64,000 nucleotides of DNA from Prevotella sp. HUN102 (GCF_000688375.1 NZ_JIAF01000004.1:1550001-1614000), one strand, 5' to 3'. Positions 1 through 8,600 are shown, counted from the first letter of the stretch. Made by a program: numbers and translations. Notes: generated by a model from the letters alone, not told the origin.

Positions 1-198
1 TTTTATTTTTGCAAAAAATCTGTTTTATCATCCAATTTCGTACAATGCACGCGCTTACTCTGTTCCGAATTTATGTGAAATGCTGAAAAAGTAAACCACA
101 TATTTTAATAAAGGACTGCTAAAAGTAATAAAAAAAACAACAAGCCACCCATAAATCATCAGCTTGTTGGGATTTATTATGCCATTGTTTGAAGAAGA
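1..198. other. A+T-rich intergenic stretch downstream of pyrH
   Basis: No credible gene is seen here. The right part carries the pyrH terminator, described separately. The left part is A+T-rich and may contain the promoter or end of a gene outside the window. Confidence 0.5.
131..169 (-). terminator. Rho-independent terminator of pyrH
   Basis: CAACAAGC (138-145) pairs with GCTTGTTG (162-169) across a 16-base loop. Read on the minus strand, the stem is followed by a run of seven T (131-137). It lies about 30 bases past the pyrH stop codon. Confidence 0.6.
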
Positions 199-909
199 TT
201 AGTTGTGTACCAGCGTACCAATCTCTTCTCCGTCCATCACTTTCTTCAAATTGCCCACTACGTCCATATTGAATACATAGATAGGAAGATTGTTTTCCTT
301 GCACATAGTAGTTGCAGTAAGGTCCATAACCTTCAGCCCCTTCGTATAGATTTCGTCGTAGGTAATCTCCGTGAACTTGGTAGCAGTAGGGTCTTTTTCG
401 GGGTCAGCCGTATAGATGCCATCAACACGAGTGCCCTTCAGCATCACGTCTGCCTCAATCTCAATGCCGCGAAGGCTTGAGCCGGTGTCGGTTGTGAAAT
501 ACGGGCTACCCGTTCCGGCCGAGAATATGCACACATAGCCTGCTTCCATAGCCTCGATGGCTTTCCACTTGCTGTAAAATTCGCCGATAGGTTCCATACG
601 GATAGCCGTCAGAACCTTTGACTTCACGCCGATTGCACCCAATGCAGAGCTTAATGCCAACGAATTAATCACGGTTGCACACATACCCATCTGGTCGCCC
701 TTCACGCGGTCGAAGCCTTTCTGGCTTCCACTCAATCCACGGAAGATGTTGCCGCCACCGATAACGATGCCTATCTGAACTCCCATCTCCTGCACTTCCT
801 TTATCTGGCGGGCATAATCAGACAGACGTTCCGGATCAATTCCGTGTCCCTGACTGCCCATTAAACTTTCTCCTGAAAGTTTCAAGAGTATTCTCTTAAA
901 TCTTGCCAT
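199..909 (-). CDS. pyrH: UMP kinase
   Basis: Phosphorylates UMP to UDP with ATP in cytoplasmic pyrimidine nucleotide synthesis. The 236-residue length is normal for bacterial PyrH, which belongs to the amino-acid kinase fold and is unrelated to eukaryotic UMP/CMP kinase. The N-terminal KLSGESL motif, the glycine-rich IGIVIGGGNIFRG loop near residue 50, the DQMGM segment and the late TADPEKDPTA stretch are all family hallmarks. The ATG at 909 lies inside the end of birA (14-base overlap), so the two genes are probably co-transcribed and translationally coupled. Outside this window pyrH often neighbours tsf and frr; that context is not visible here. Confidence 0.97.
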   Translation of the reverse strand: MARFKRILLKLSGESLMGSQGHGIDPERLSDYARQIKEVQEMGVQIGIVIGGGNIFRGLSGSQKGFDRVKGDQMGMCATVINSLALSSALGAIGVKSKVLTAIRMEPIGEFYSKWKAIEAMEAGYVCIFSAGTGSPYFTTDTGSSLRGIEIEADVMLKGTRVDGIYTADPEKDPTATKFTEITYDEIYTKGLKVMDLTATTMCKENNLPIYVFNMDVVGNLKKVMDGEEIGTLVHN

Positions 910-1681
910 ACTTTATTTCTTTAAATTCGTAAGTTCTTATCATTCCCTGACGGTCTCTAAGCACGAGATGTCCGTCGTCCTCCACTTCAACGATTGCGCC
1001 TTCAAACGTTCCGTCAGCATCTTCAAACAGATGGAAACCCTTGTTGCGATACATCGCCTCGTGATACATTCCCGAAATGGCAGCATAGTTTGCGCTGCGT
1101 ATCAGTTCATAATTTTTCTCGAACGAGCAAACAATCTTCTCAAGAAGCTCGTCCCTGTCTACTTCGCGCCCGAGAATCTGACACAAGGAAACCGGATTTG
1201 GCGCATCGCTCCTGAAATCAGTCTGATTGACATTCAGCCCAATTCCAAACACGCAATCCTTGATTCTGCCTGCGCCCAGTTTGGTTTCTATGAGCGTTCC
1301 ACTGAGTTTCTTGTCCCTCCAATAGATATCGTTCGGCCATTTCAGAGTTATATCTTCATCAACATAGTCGGTCAAGGCTTCCTTCAATGCCAAAGCACCG
1401 TATTCTGACAGGAGAAACTGGTTGCGAACGGCTATTTCGGACGGATGCAGCAAGATGGAAAAAAGAAGATTCTTTCCCTCTTCGCTCTCCCAAGTGTTGG
1501 TGCCCTGTCCACGCCCTTCCGTCTGATAGTCGGCAACGGCTACCGTCATAGCCTCGTCTGCGGTTGGAGTGTAAGCCATAAGGAAGTTGTTCGTACTATC
1601 GACAGACTCCAGACGGATAATCTTTGCAGCAGGTTTCTCTTCCTTTCGGAAAGCATTCTTGATTCTTTTTAATATATCCAT
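896..1681 (-). CDS. birA: Biotin--[acetyl-CoA-carboxylase] ligase
   Basis: Activates biotin as biotinyl-AMP and transfers it to the lysine of biotin carboxyl carrier proteins. The 261-residue protein shows the ligase core: SVDSTNNF near residue 26, the GRGQGTNTW biotin/AMP loop near residue 77, and KWPNDIYW followed by KKLSGTLIE near residue 115. No N-terminal helix-turn-helix is visible, so it looks like a class I ligase without repressor function; the first 20 residues are short and basic. It lies between yraN and pyrH on the same strand, with a 24-base gap upstream and an overlap downstream. Confidence 0.95.
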   Translation of the reverse strand: MDILKRIKNAFRKEEKPAAKIIRLESVDSTNNFLMAYTPTADEAMTVAVADYQTEGRGQGTNTWESEEGKNLLFSILLHPSEIAVRNQFLLSEYGALALKEALTDYVDEDITLKWPNDIYWRDKKLSGTLIETKLGAGRIKDCVFGIGLNVNQTDFRSDAPNPVSLCQILGREVDRDELLEKIVCSFEKNYELIRSANYAAISGMYHEAMYRNKGFHLFEDADGTFEGAIVEVEDDGHLVLRDRQGMIRTYEFKEIKYGKI

Positions 1682-1705
1682 TTATTCTTGATTCACGTTC
1701 GGGTT

Positions 1706-2068
1706 TCAGACAAATGGCAGGAAAGCATCCTTTACGTGTCTGACTTCGTGCTCATCAGGGCTACCGACTATCGTAATGATGTCAAAACGAATGTCTTGAT
1801 TCCAGCAATGCGACTTCACATAGGCATTTGCAGCAATGGAAAGAGAACGGATTTTCTGTGCATTCACAGCCTCATCGGCATCCGTGAATCTTTCGTTTCT
1901 GCGTGTTTTAACCTCTGCCACTACGAGTACATCATTTTCCACGGCTACAATATCCAAGTCCCGCCGACCGTATTTCCAGTTTCTGTCGAGTATTCTGTAA
2001 CCGCTTTGGCGCAGATATTCGCACGCAAGCTCCTCTCCCCACGCTCCCAATTCGTTGTGTGTTGCCAT
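1706..2068 (-). CDS. yraN: YraN family (UPF0102) endonuclease-like protein
   Basis: A 120-residue protein of the UPF0102 family, a small PD-(D/E)XK nuclease-like fold. The conserved G-x-x-G-E-x-x-A-x-x-Y start (LGAWGEELACEYL) and the active-site-like string RRDLDIVAVE followed by VVAEVKTR are visible. The biological role is not firmly established; related proteins are suspected of acting on DNA in repair or recombination. It heads the minus-strand cluster yraN-birA-pyrH and is divergent from tadA. Confidence 0.9.
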   Translation of the reverse strand: MATHNELGAWGEELACEYLRQSGYRILDRNWKYGRRDLDIVAVENDVLVVAEVKTRRNERFTDADEAVNAQKIRSLSIAANAYVKSHCWNQDIRFDIITIVGSPDEHEVRHVKDAFLPFV

Positions 2069-2173
2069 TATCTGTAAATCTTAGATTATTTTTAAGGTGC
2101 AATGTACGCTAAGGCGCATTTTCTAACGCATACAAAGTTAGAATTTTCTTTCTGAAAAACAAAATAAATGTAG

Positions 2174-2181
2174 TAATTTTG
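2174..2181 (+). promoter_or_regulatory. Bacteroidetes-type -7 box (TAATTTTG) of tadA
   Basis: TAATTTTG fits the TAnnTTTG -7 consensus. It ends only 4 bases before the tadA ATG at 2186, so a transcript from it would be nearly leaderless. No clear TTG -33 element is present. Confidence 0.45.
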
Positions 2182-2185
2182 CAAT

Positions 2186-2638
2186 ATGAGTATGGAAGAA
2201 CAACAGAAGAAAGACGAATACTATATGCGGCGTGCGCTGGCCGAAGCCGAAGCTGCATACAGGGAAGGCGAAATACCGGTGGGAGCCGTAGTGGTTTGTC
2301 GAGACAGAATCATAGCCCGTGCGCACAATCTGACTGAAACGCTGAACGACGTTACTGCGCACGCAGAAATGCAGGCGATAACGATGGCAGCCAACGAGTT
2401 GGGTGGGAAATACTTGCAGGACTGCACGCTTTACGTTACCGTTGAGCCTTGCATAATGTGTGCAGGTGCCATAGGATGGGCGCAATTAAAGCGAATAGTC
2501 TATGGCTGTCGCGACGAAAAGCGTGGCTATATGGAGTATGCACCAAAGGCATTGCACCCGAAAGCCACAACTGTGTACGGTGTGTTGGAAGATGAGTGTA
2601 AGGACTTGATGCAAAGGTTTTTCAAGGAAAGGAGATAG
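2186..2638 (+). CDS. tadA: tRNA-specific adenosine deaminase
   Basis: Converts adenosine 34 of a tRNA anticodon (typically tRNA-Arg) to inosine. The zinc-dependent cytidine/deoxycytidylate deaminase fold is clear: HAEMQAI near residue 57 (zinc His and catalytic Glu) and PCIMCAGA near residue 87 (the two zinc Cys). The 150-residue length is typical for TadA. A guanine deaminase of the same superfamily is the main alternative, but IPVGAVVV and the HAE/PCxMC spacing fit TadA. It is transcribed alone and divergently from yraN. Confidence 0.93.
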   Translation: MSMEEQQKKDEYYMRRALAEAEAAYREGEIPVGAVVVCRDRIIARAHNLTETLNDVTAHAEMQAITMAANELGGKYLQDCTLYVTVEPCIMCAGAIGWAQLKRIVYGCRDEKRGYMEYAPKALHPKATTVYGVLEDECKDLMQRFFKERR

Positions 2639-3200
2639 AGGTACGAACGGGCAGATTCTAAAAATCGTGTTCTGCATAGAACTGTCTCAGAATCTTTGAA
2701 TAATATTGACAAAGACCTCTGCATAATTCGTTTATTTTCGACAAAAGATTTTTATTTTTCAAATATGCGAATTATGAGCGTGCAGTCCTAACCGTCAATA
2801 AATCAATTTGCTATGAATATTTGATATGGTTTGTGCATAAAAATATCTTCAAATTCTTTACGAATAGGATAATAAATCCGACTTTTTTACCATATTTTTC
2901 GCTATATTCTTCGCAAGTTTGCTCTCCATTCTTGCGATGAATGTGTTGCGTTTATCGCAAGAATGGAAAATCATCTTCGAACAACTGAATGCCAATACCT
3001 CGAAAAATCAAATTCATTTCTCAAAACAAGCCTTGAAATTCTCTATATTGCAGAAAAAATATGTGCGTTTTTGGGTAATCAAGTTTTACATTTTTCTGAA
3101 TTACATTCTAGTGTTTTCTTGGTTTCATAGATGAAAATACGTCTTAATGGGCGAATGATTCTTTTCGTAAATTCTTGCTACAAACCGATATGTATAAGAA
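2639..3200. other. Long A+T-rich intergenic region with one perfect inverted repeat
   Basis: About 560 bases without a convincing gene. A 71-codon plus-strand frame at 2919-3134 has a basic, composition-driven translation and no recognisable start signal. The only clear structure is the 13-bp inverted repeat at 2926-2966. Confidence 0.5.
2926..2966. repeat. 13-bp perfect inverted repeat in intergenic DNA
   Basis: CCATTCTTGCGAT (2926-2938) and its exact complement ATCGCAAGAATGG (2954-2966) are separated by 15 bases. There is no T-run, so it is not a canonical terminator. It could be a dispersed REP-like hairpin. Confidence 0.6.
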
Positions 3201-3240
3201 AAAGACGACACACTTTTTGAAAAGTGTGTCGTCTTTTTTA
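3201..3240 (-). terminator. Bidirectional-looking terminator downstream of the 3259-3975 gene
   Basis: AAAGACGACACACTTTT and its complement form a long stem with a tiny loop, flanked by A-runs on one side and T-runs on the other. It lies just past the stop codon of the minus-strand gene and could stop transcription in both directions. Confidence 0.8.
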
Positions 3241-3258
3241 TAAGATATAATCTTTTAA

Positions 3259-3975
3259 TTACTTGTTGATAGACTTTATAGTCTTTTGTGTTCCGTCATT
3301 GAACTTGATTTGCTTAATGATAACACCCTTTGCTGTCGGAGAAACTTTCCGTCCTGCAATATCGTAATAGGTATTGCTGACAGCTTCAGCATTGTTTTCT
3401 TTTGCTATATTTCCGATGCCGGTAGGGGCAGCATTCTTTAGTTTGTACACGGTTCCGGCATATTCGCTCATTCGTTCCCAAGTTTCGTCTTCTCCTATAC
3501 AAGACAAGAGATATGTCTTGTCAGTTCCCGGTGAATCAAGTGTAATCTTGTCTTCTTCGATAGTATAGGTAATGTCCAAAGGTGTGGCTAATTTTTCAGC
3601 TTGATTGTTTTGGTTTATGCTGTAATAGCCCATAAAAATCTCTATTTTATCATTTGCATCATTTATGATAGAGAATATCATAGTTTTGTGTGGAATAGTA
3701 ATTTTATTGCCTTCGATATTTCCTTTTACCCATCTGTCGGTTATATCAATAAATGTATAAGGAAGTGCCGCGATTGGATTTTTAACGTAAACGGTCTTGT
3801 TGTCGGCAGCGAAAACCACCTCAAAGTCGGAAACCTCTTTCAAATCCAGACTGGCCATATCAAGCGAGTAGCCGTCATCTGACATTTGCAGAAAAATACC
3901 TTGACCGACGCGGTTGTAAACTTTAACGGTGCCTTCCGGTCGCTCATTAAGAGGTTCTTGTGCATTGGCACTCAT
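3259..3975 (-). CDS. Small exported protein with a sorting-domain-like tail
   Basis: The family is not recognised. The translated body is a hydrophilic beta-rich protein. Its C-terminus (YYDIAGRKVSPTAKGVII, then a basic end) resembles the short C-terminal domains of many Prevotella/Porphyromonas exported proteins, some of which are T9SS cargo; this is only a resemblance. The first ATG (3975) encodes MSANAQ, which is the end of a signal peptide. Reading 14 codons further upstream gives KKLLLLALAAIFG directly after an ATA codon at 4017, and a stop lies just beyond. The real start is therefore probably ATA at 4017, or the gene lost its ATG. A strong terminator follows. Likely a periplasmic or surface protein of unknown role. 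Confidence 0.75.
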   Translation of the reverse strand: MSANAQEPLNERPEGTVKVYNRVGQGIFLQMSDDGYSLDMASLDLKEVSDFEVVFAADNKTVYVKNPIAALPYTFIDITDRWVKGNIEGNKITIPHKTMIFSIINDANDKIEIFMGYYSINQNNQAEKLATPLDITYTIEEDKITLDSPGTDKTYLLSCIGEDETWERMSEYAGTVYKLKNAAPTGIGNIAKENNAEAVSNTYYDIAGRKVSPTAKGVIIKQIKFNDGTQKTIKSINK

Positions 3976-4017
3976 TCCGAAGATAGCTGCAAGAGCTAAT
4001 AGTAATAATTTTTTTAT

Positions 4018-4329
4018 AACTTTAAAATATTAGAATTGTTAATCTTAATTGTTTGGTCTTTTTTATCTTTTTAGACTAAGGCTTTTATTTATGCATTTGC
4101 TTACAAAGATAAGGAAAAATATGAAAATTTTAAATATTTTCATTCTATTTTCAACTTAAACAGTTGCTTTTTAGATTTATCACCAATGTTTAAGGTATAG
4201 ATGATGGGAATAGAAATACACAAAAGTGGAAAAGGGAAATCTTAATCCAACCAATCCGTGAGGGCATAAAAAAGCAGGCGATTCCAAATAGAACCGCCTG
4301 CTTCTTCGTATGTAGTATTTTGTGCTTTT
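4018..4329. other. Intergenic region between the exported-protein and lipoprotein genes
   Basis: A+T-rich and without a gene. The left part should hold the promoter of the exported-protein gene; the right end holds the lipoprotein terminator (4268-4302). Confidence 0.5.
4268..4302 (-). terminator. Terminator of the coiled-coil lipoprotein gene
   Basis: AGCAGGCG-ATTC pairs with GAAC-CGCCTGCT around a short loop. On the minus strand it is followed by TTTTTT. It lies about 30 bases past the stop at 4330. Confidence 0.85.
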
Positions 4330-5247
4330 TTACTTTACCTGAACTACCAGATACTTACTTGTACTCCAGAACAGTTGTGGATCTTGGATTTTCAAGATGT
4401 AATTGTCGGAAGCATCTCTTACAAGCGAGTAGCTGCTGCTCGGGTGTGAGGTAAGCAGAGACGCCTTCTTGCTGTACAATTTGAGTTCCTTCACGTTACG
4501 GATATCAATCTTTGTGAAGTAATCCTTGTTGAAACTGCTCTTCAGCACTTCTCCGCTTGCAAGAATGCGCTGTTCCTTGAGTTCCTTCTTCGTGCCGAAT
4601 ACATACCAAGCTGTGTTGAGCTGAGCATCCTGTGCGGAGATTGTTTCGCTCTTCTGCTTTGATTCAGTTTGGAGATTAGCCTTGTCTGTTTCAAGATTCT
4701 TCTTTTCCGTTGTCAGGTTTTCCTTATCAGTCTTCAGCGTTTTTACGTCTGTATTCAGACCTTCAATGGTTTCATCAAGTTCCTTGATGTGAATATTCTT
4801 TGCTTCCAATTCAGCTTGAAGCTGCTTCAGTTTTGCATCCTTAGCATTTACTTCGGCAATCAGCTTGTTGATGGTCTTCTGCATTTCTTCTCCCTTGAAA
4901 CCGGTAGCCTGCAACTTAGCCTGCAAATCCTTGATGAGCTGACGGTTTTCAGCCATACGCTGCGCAATGAACTTGATGTCTTCACGAATCTTGTCCTCGG
5001 CCTTCATACCTTCGCCTTGCTTTGCAAGGGTAATACGGTCTTCGGCCTTACTGATTTCATCGAAACCTTGCTGAATCTGATTCATAGATGCCATCATAGC
5101 ATCCAGTTCACTATCGCGGGCTTCGATGATGGCACGCAATGAATCGTTCTGAAGTTCGGCAGGATTGATTGTACCTTTCTTGTCTTGGCAGGATGCTAAT
5201 GCTATCACACTGCAAACTGCGAGGATGAATAGTTTTTTCATATTCAA
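4330..5247 (-). CDS. Coiled-coil lipoprotein
   Basis: The 305-residue protein begins with a type II signal peptide: MNMKKLFILAV, a hydrophobic core, then the lipobox LASC with the lipidated Cys at about residue 20. Residues about 25-200 are heptad-rich Lys/Glu/Leu/Gln sequence, a long predicted coiled coil (ELEAKNIHIKELDETIEGL and similar). The last 90 residues form a separate, more globular domain. It should be anchored in the inner leaflet of the outer membrane or in the cytoplasmic membrane, facing the periplasm. The function is unknown; a scaffold or envelope-spacing role is a guess. It has its own terminator and lies 60 bases downstream of rsmI on the same strand. Confidence 0.85.
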   Translation of the reverse strand: MNMKKLFILAVCSVIALASCQDKKGTINPAELQNDSLRAIIEARDSELDAMMASMNQIQQGFDEISKAEDRITLAKQGEGMKAEDKIREDIKFIAQRMAENRQLIKDLQAKLQATGFKGEEMQKTINKLIAEVNAKDAKLKQLQAELEAKNIHIKELDETIEGLNTDVKTLKTDKENLTTEKKNLETDKANLQTESKQKSETISAQDAQLNTAWYVFGTKKELKEQRILASGEVLKSSFNKDYFTKIDIRNVKELKLYSKKASLLTSHPSSSYSLVRDASDNYILKIQDPQLFWSTSKYLVVQVK

Positions 5248-5307
5248 TGTGTTAAATTGTCAATGTTAGAAGAGTTGTCGTTCTTCAATGTTAATATCTA
5301 ATTATTC

Positions 5308-6027
5308 TTATTGGTTGGTCGTTTGGGATTTATTTGATTTTTCTTTTGTCTTTGTTTTCTCTTTTCCAGCCAAGACGATTACAAATTCGCCTCTTGGGGC
5401 TGTCTCCTTGAAGTGATTTATTACTTCTTCCAGCGTGCCACGCACGCTCTCTTCGTGCAATTTGGAGATTTCGCGACAGCAACTGACCATTCTCTCCTTG
5501 CCGAATATTTCGGCAAACTGCTCCAATGTTTTCAATACCCTGTATGGAGATTCATAGAATATCATTGTGCGTGTCTCGTCTGCTAGACTTTCTATCTGCG
5601 TTTTCCGTCCCTTTTTCTGTGGGAGAAAGCCTTCAAAGCAGAAACGGTCGCAAGGAAATCCGCTGGAAACCAAGGCCGGAATCATTGCTGTTGGCCCGGG
5701 CAAGGTCTGCACCGTGATGCCTGATGCGATTGCTTCGCGCGCCAAAAAGAATCCGGGGTCGCTGATACCGGGCGTTCCTGCATCGGAAATGAGTGCTACT
5801 GTCTCGCCTGCCTTCAGTCGGTTCACGATGCTTGCAGCAGTACCGTGCTCATTGAACTTATGATGCGCCATTAGATGATTCTTTATATCAAAATGCTTGA
5901 GCAGAATCCCGGACGTGCGTGTGTCTTCGCAGAGCACGAGATCTGCTTCCTTAAGGATTCGGATGGCACGAAAAGTCATATCCTCCATATTCCCCACTGG
6001 CGTTGGTACAAGATATAATATACCCAT
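5308..6027 (-). CDS. rsmI: 16S rRNA (cytidine(1402)-2'-O)-methyltransferase
   Basis: Methylates the 2'-OH of C1402 in 16S rRNA using S-adenosylmethionine. The N-terminus LYLVPTPVGNMEDMTFRAI, the CEDTRTSGILL segment near residue 34, LISDAGTPGISDPG near residue 80 and LPGPTAMIPALVSSG near residue 108 are typical of the RsmI/SAM-dependent tetrapyrrole methylase fold. At 239 residues it is slightly shorter than E. coli RsmI, with a basic Lys/Thr-rich tail. It may be read together with the downstream lipoprotein gene. Confidence 0.95.
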   Translation of the reverse strand: MGILYLVPTPVGNMEDMTFRAIRILKEADLVLCEDTRTSGILLKHFDIKNHLMAHHKFNEHGTAASIVNRLKAGETVALISDAGTPGISDPGFFLAREAIASGITVQTLPGPTAMIPALVSSGFPCDRFCFEGFLPQKKGRKTQIESLADETRTMIFYESPYRVLKTLEQFAEIFGKERMVSCCREISKLHEESVRGTLEEVINHFKETAPRGEFVIVLAGKEKTKTKEKSNKSQTTNQ

Positions 6028-6484
6028 AAGTGCTGCAAATGTAAAAGAAAAGTATGAAATTCCAAAATAAATTATGATTTTTTACAGTAGAAAATTATAT
6101 AGATTGCACGCAAAACGATGAATCCTGTCTGTATATTTTGAAAAACAGAGCAAATAAATCATTTGTGTTCCAATCTATTTGTAATCATTTTGGCTAAAGT
6201 ATCTGCAAATTGCCAATACAGAATTGTAAAAATAGGTATATGATAATTTTTCTGTTTCAATTTGATATAAATGCTGCTGATGGTTGTGAAAGGCTTACAT
6301 ATATTAAAGGAGAGAATCATTTAAATTGACACTTTTTGTTATTTTTCACAATCACAAACCATTTCTTTTAAAGATGTATAGGGTAGAAACATTGTATGAG
6401 ATTATTTGTAAAGCAGAAAAGACAGAGAACTTTTAAGTTGATTAGTTGCGTTTTCTTATTAAAATTTCTATCTTTGCAACTACT
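6028..6484. other. Divergent intergenic region between rsmI and tdk
   Basis: About 450 bases of A+T-rich DNA with no gene. It should contain the rsmI promoter on the minus strand. The tdk promoter (6446-6476) lies at its right edge. The open frame that begins with TTG at 6446 only runs through that promoter. Confidence 0.55.
6446..6476 (+). promoter_or_regulatory. Bacteroidetes-type promoter of tdk
   Basis: TTG at 6446-6448 (-33 box) and TATCTTTG at 6469-6476 (-7 box) are 20 bases apart, close to the Bacteroides consensus. Transcription would begin within a few bases of the tdk ATG, giving a very short leader. Confidence 0.7.
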
Positions 6485-7096
6485 ATGACACTAATGGACA
6501 ATTTGAATGGAGAAAGACGTCGGCAAGGACGCATCGAAGTGATTTGTGGAAGTATGTTCTCCGGGAAGACGGAAGAGCTCATTCGCAGAATGAAACGTGC
6601 GAAATTCGCAAAGCAGAAGGTTGAAATTTTCAAGCCTTCTATTGACACACGCTATTCGGATGAGGATGTTGTGAGCCACGACAAAACGGCTATTCATTCA
6701 ACACCAATCGATTCTTCAGGCAATATTCTGCTGCTTGCTTCCGATATAGAAGTTGTAGGAATCGATGAAGCACAATTCCTTGATGAAGGACTGGTGGATG
6801 TATGCAACCAATTGGCCAACAATGGTGTCAGGGTTATCGTTGCCGGACTTGATATGGACTTTAAGGGCATTCCTTTCGGTCCGATTCCTGCCTTACTGGC
6901 AATCGCTGATGAAGTAACAAAGGTACACGCAATTTGTGTGAAATGCGGCGCATTAGCATACGTCAGTCATCGACTTGTGCAGAACGACCATAGGGTTTTG
7001 CTCGGCGAACAGCAAGAATATGAACCACTTTGCCGAGATTGCTATCAGAAATCACTAAAGGTGGAACGAAGCGCAGGTTCGGAATCGGGAAAATAA
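6485..7096 (+). CDS. tdk: Thymidine kinase
   Basis: Phosphorylates thymidine to dTMP in the salvage pathway. The type II thymidine kinase pattern is present: P-loop [11 protein letters not shown] near residue 22, the lid/phosphate segment, DEAQFLDE near residue 97, and a zinc site built from CVKCG and CRDC in the C-terminal third. I place the start at ATG 6485 (MTLMDN) or 6494 (MDNLNG). A longer frame opening with TTG at 6446 would begin inside the promoter. The gene is followed after 25 bases by the permease gene on the same strand, so they are probably co-transcribed. Confidence 0.95.
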   Translation: MTLMDNLNGERRRQGRIEVICGSMFSGKTEELIRRMKRAKFAKQKVEIFKPSIDTRYSDEDVVSHDKTAIHSTPIDSSGNILLLASDIEVVGIDEAQFLDEGLVDVCNQLANNGVRVIVAGLDMDFKGIPFGPIPALLAIADEVTKVHAICVKCGALAYVSHRLVQNDHRVLLGEQQEYEPLCRDCYQKSLKVERSAGSESGK

Positions 7097-7121
7097 CTTA
7101 CACATTATAAATTCCAAGACT

Positions 7122-8225
7122 ATGCAACACCCCATCACTTTCGATAAATTCATACGTTGGGCACTGATAGTTGCAGGCGTAATTGTGGCATTTCTTATAC
7201 TGGATATGCTTTCTGGTGTTCTGCTGCCATTTTTCATAGCGTGGCTATTCGCATATCTGCTGCATCCTATCGTGAAATTTGTACAATACAAACTGCACGT
7301 TCCGACACGTGCATTGAGCATTATCGTTACGATGCTTCTTGTTGTAGCAGTAGGCTTTGGCATTTTCCTTTTCATCGTACCGCCATTGATAGAGCAGTTC
7401 GACAAACTCGTTGCCATTGCGACGAAATATTTGCAAGGCTCAACCAGTTCAAACAGCATAGCTACTGCCGTTCGCGACTGGATACAAGAGCATCAGTCGG
7501 AAATAAATAAATTCCTGAAGAGCCCGGATTTTACCGATGCGCTGAAAACGGCAATGCCCAAAGTGTTCTCGGTTATCGGCAAGACAGCCAGTATTATTCT
7601 TTCCATCATTGCATCCTTTATTACCTTATTATATATGTTCTTTATCCTTTTGGATTATGAAATGCTGACATCGAAGTGGATAAAGATATTCCCAAAGAAG
7701 GTAAGACCTTTTTGGATGGGTTTGACAAAGGACGTTGAGCGCGAACTCAACAATTACATTCGCGGTCAGGGGATGGTATCGCTCATTATGGGCATCCTCT
7801 TTGCCATTGGATTTACCATCATCGGCTTTCCGATGGCAATCGGTATGGGAATCCTGATAGGCATTCTCAATCTTGTGCCTTACCTGCATACCTTTGCATT
7901 AATTCCGGCAGCATTGCTCGCATTGCTGAAAGCTGCCGATACCGGACAGAATTTTTGGTTGATTTTCCTTTCAGCAATCATTGTGTTCGTCGTGGTGCAG
8001 CTCATCTGCGATATGGTGGTTACACCCAAGATAATGGGAAAGGCAATGGGGTTAAACCCAGCCATCCTTCTTCTTTCCTTGTCCGTGTGGGGAGCTTTGC
8101 TGGGCTTTATCGGATTGATTATCGCCCTTCCTCTTACCACCTTGCTCATTGCATACTGGCAACGGTACGTAACAAAAGAAACGAAGGATGAGGAGACGGA
8201 AATATTTCCAGATGAAATAGCATAA
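7122..8225 (+). CDS. AI-2E family (PerM-like) transporter
   Basis: A 367-residue polytopic membrane protein of the AI-2E/UPF0118 family. Two hydrophobic helices at the N-terminus (about residues 12-50) and another at about 65-90 precede a soluble amphipathic segment (about 95-150). A cluster of helices follows from about 155 to 345, including the typical GQGMVSLIMGILF and IIGFPMAIGMGILIGILNLVPYL stretches. The substrate is unknown; members have been linked to AI-2 export, Na+/H+ antiport or peptide effects, so no precise role should be assigned. The charged C-terminal tail is cytoplasmic. It probably shares the tdk transcript. Confidence 0.88.
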   Translation: MQHPITFDKFIRWALIVAGVIVAFLILDMLSGVLLPFFIAWLFAYLLHPIVKFVQYKLHVPTRALSIIVTMLLVVAVGFGIFLFIVPPLIEQFDKLVAIATKYLQGSTSSNSIATAVRDWIQEHQSEINKFLKSPDFTDALKTAMPKVFSVIGKTASIILSIIASFITLLYMFFILLDYEMLTSKWIKIFPKKVRPFWMGLTKDVERELNNYIRGQGMVSLIMGILFAIGFTIIGFPMAIGMGILIGILNLVPYLHTFALIPAALLALLKAADTGQNFWLIFLSAIIVFVVVQLICDMVVTPKIMGKAMGLNPAILLLSLSVWGALLGFIGLIIALPLTTLLIAYWQRYVTKETKDEETEIFPDEIA

Positions 8226-8338
8226 TTTACGGGCGAAGATTTCTGTTTTATCTACAATATTTTGTAGATTTGAAATAGCGGTATTGGTTAGAAAGAATAC
8301 CTAATAGACTTTCTCGTACCAAAAAGTCTGCAAATAAT

Positions 8339-8369
8339 TTGGCATACTAAAAAAAAATATTTACCTTTG
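8339..8369 (+). promoter_or_regulatory. Promoter of tRNA-Lys
   Basis: TTG at 8339-8341 and TACCTTTG at 8362-8369 are separated by 20 bases, matching the Bacteroidetes housekeeping promoter. Transcription would begin about 20 bases before the mature tRNA end. Confidence 0.7.
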
Positions 8370-8397
8370 CACTCGCTTTCAAAAAGAGAGTTTGGAG

Positions 8398-8470
8398 GAT
8401 CCGCTAGCTCAGCTGGTAGAGCACAACACTTTTAATGTTGGGGTCATGGGTTCGAGCCCCATGCGGATCA
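8398..8470 (+). tRNA. tRNA-Lys (anticodon UUU)
   Basis: A full cloverleaf can be folded: acceptor GATCCGC/GCGGATC with discriminator A, D-arm GCTC..GAGC, anticodon stem CAACA/TGTTG enclosing CTTTTAA (anticodon TTT), and T-stem ATGGG/CCCAT with TTCGAGC in the loop. CCA is not encoded. The 3' half of the T-stem plus the acceptor strand is the attachment site of the integrated element, which restores this end on insertion. Confidence 0.97.
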
Positions 8471-8471
8471 C
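8446..8471 (+). repeat. Left attachment site (attL) in tRNA-Lys
   Basis: The 14-bp core CCCATGCGGATCAC (8458-8471) is repeated exactly at 62911-62924. Homology extends leftward over the T-arm to 8446, with 23 of 26 positions identical and the three differences all in the T-loop. Confidence 0.9.
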
Positions 8472-8507
8472 ATAAGAACAAAGCCAAACGGCGACAAAAA
8501 AGAGACA

Positions 8508-8544
8508 AGTCCTACAATATCAACGTATTGTAGGACTTTTTTTT
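8508..8544 (+). terminator. Strong terminator just inside the left end of the element
   Basis: AGTCCTACAATA (8508-8519) pairs with TATTGTAGGACT (8526-8537) over a 6-base loop and is followed by eight T. It probably stops tRNA-Lys transcription from entering the element, replacing the displaced native terminator. Confidence 0.9.
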
Positions 8545-8600
8545 ATCTTTCAGTCTTGCCTGAAAGACAAAAAAGGGGCACGAAAAGACACACTTTAGTA

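Noticed and set aside
2919..3134. 71-codon open frame in the tadA downstream region
   Set aside because: Starts within the inverted repeat; composition-driven Lys/Phe/Ile sequence, no start signal.
6446..6484. N-terminal extension of thymidine kinase from TTG
   Set aside because: The TTG is the -33 box of a well-spaced promoter, and the extension resembles no kinase.
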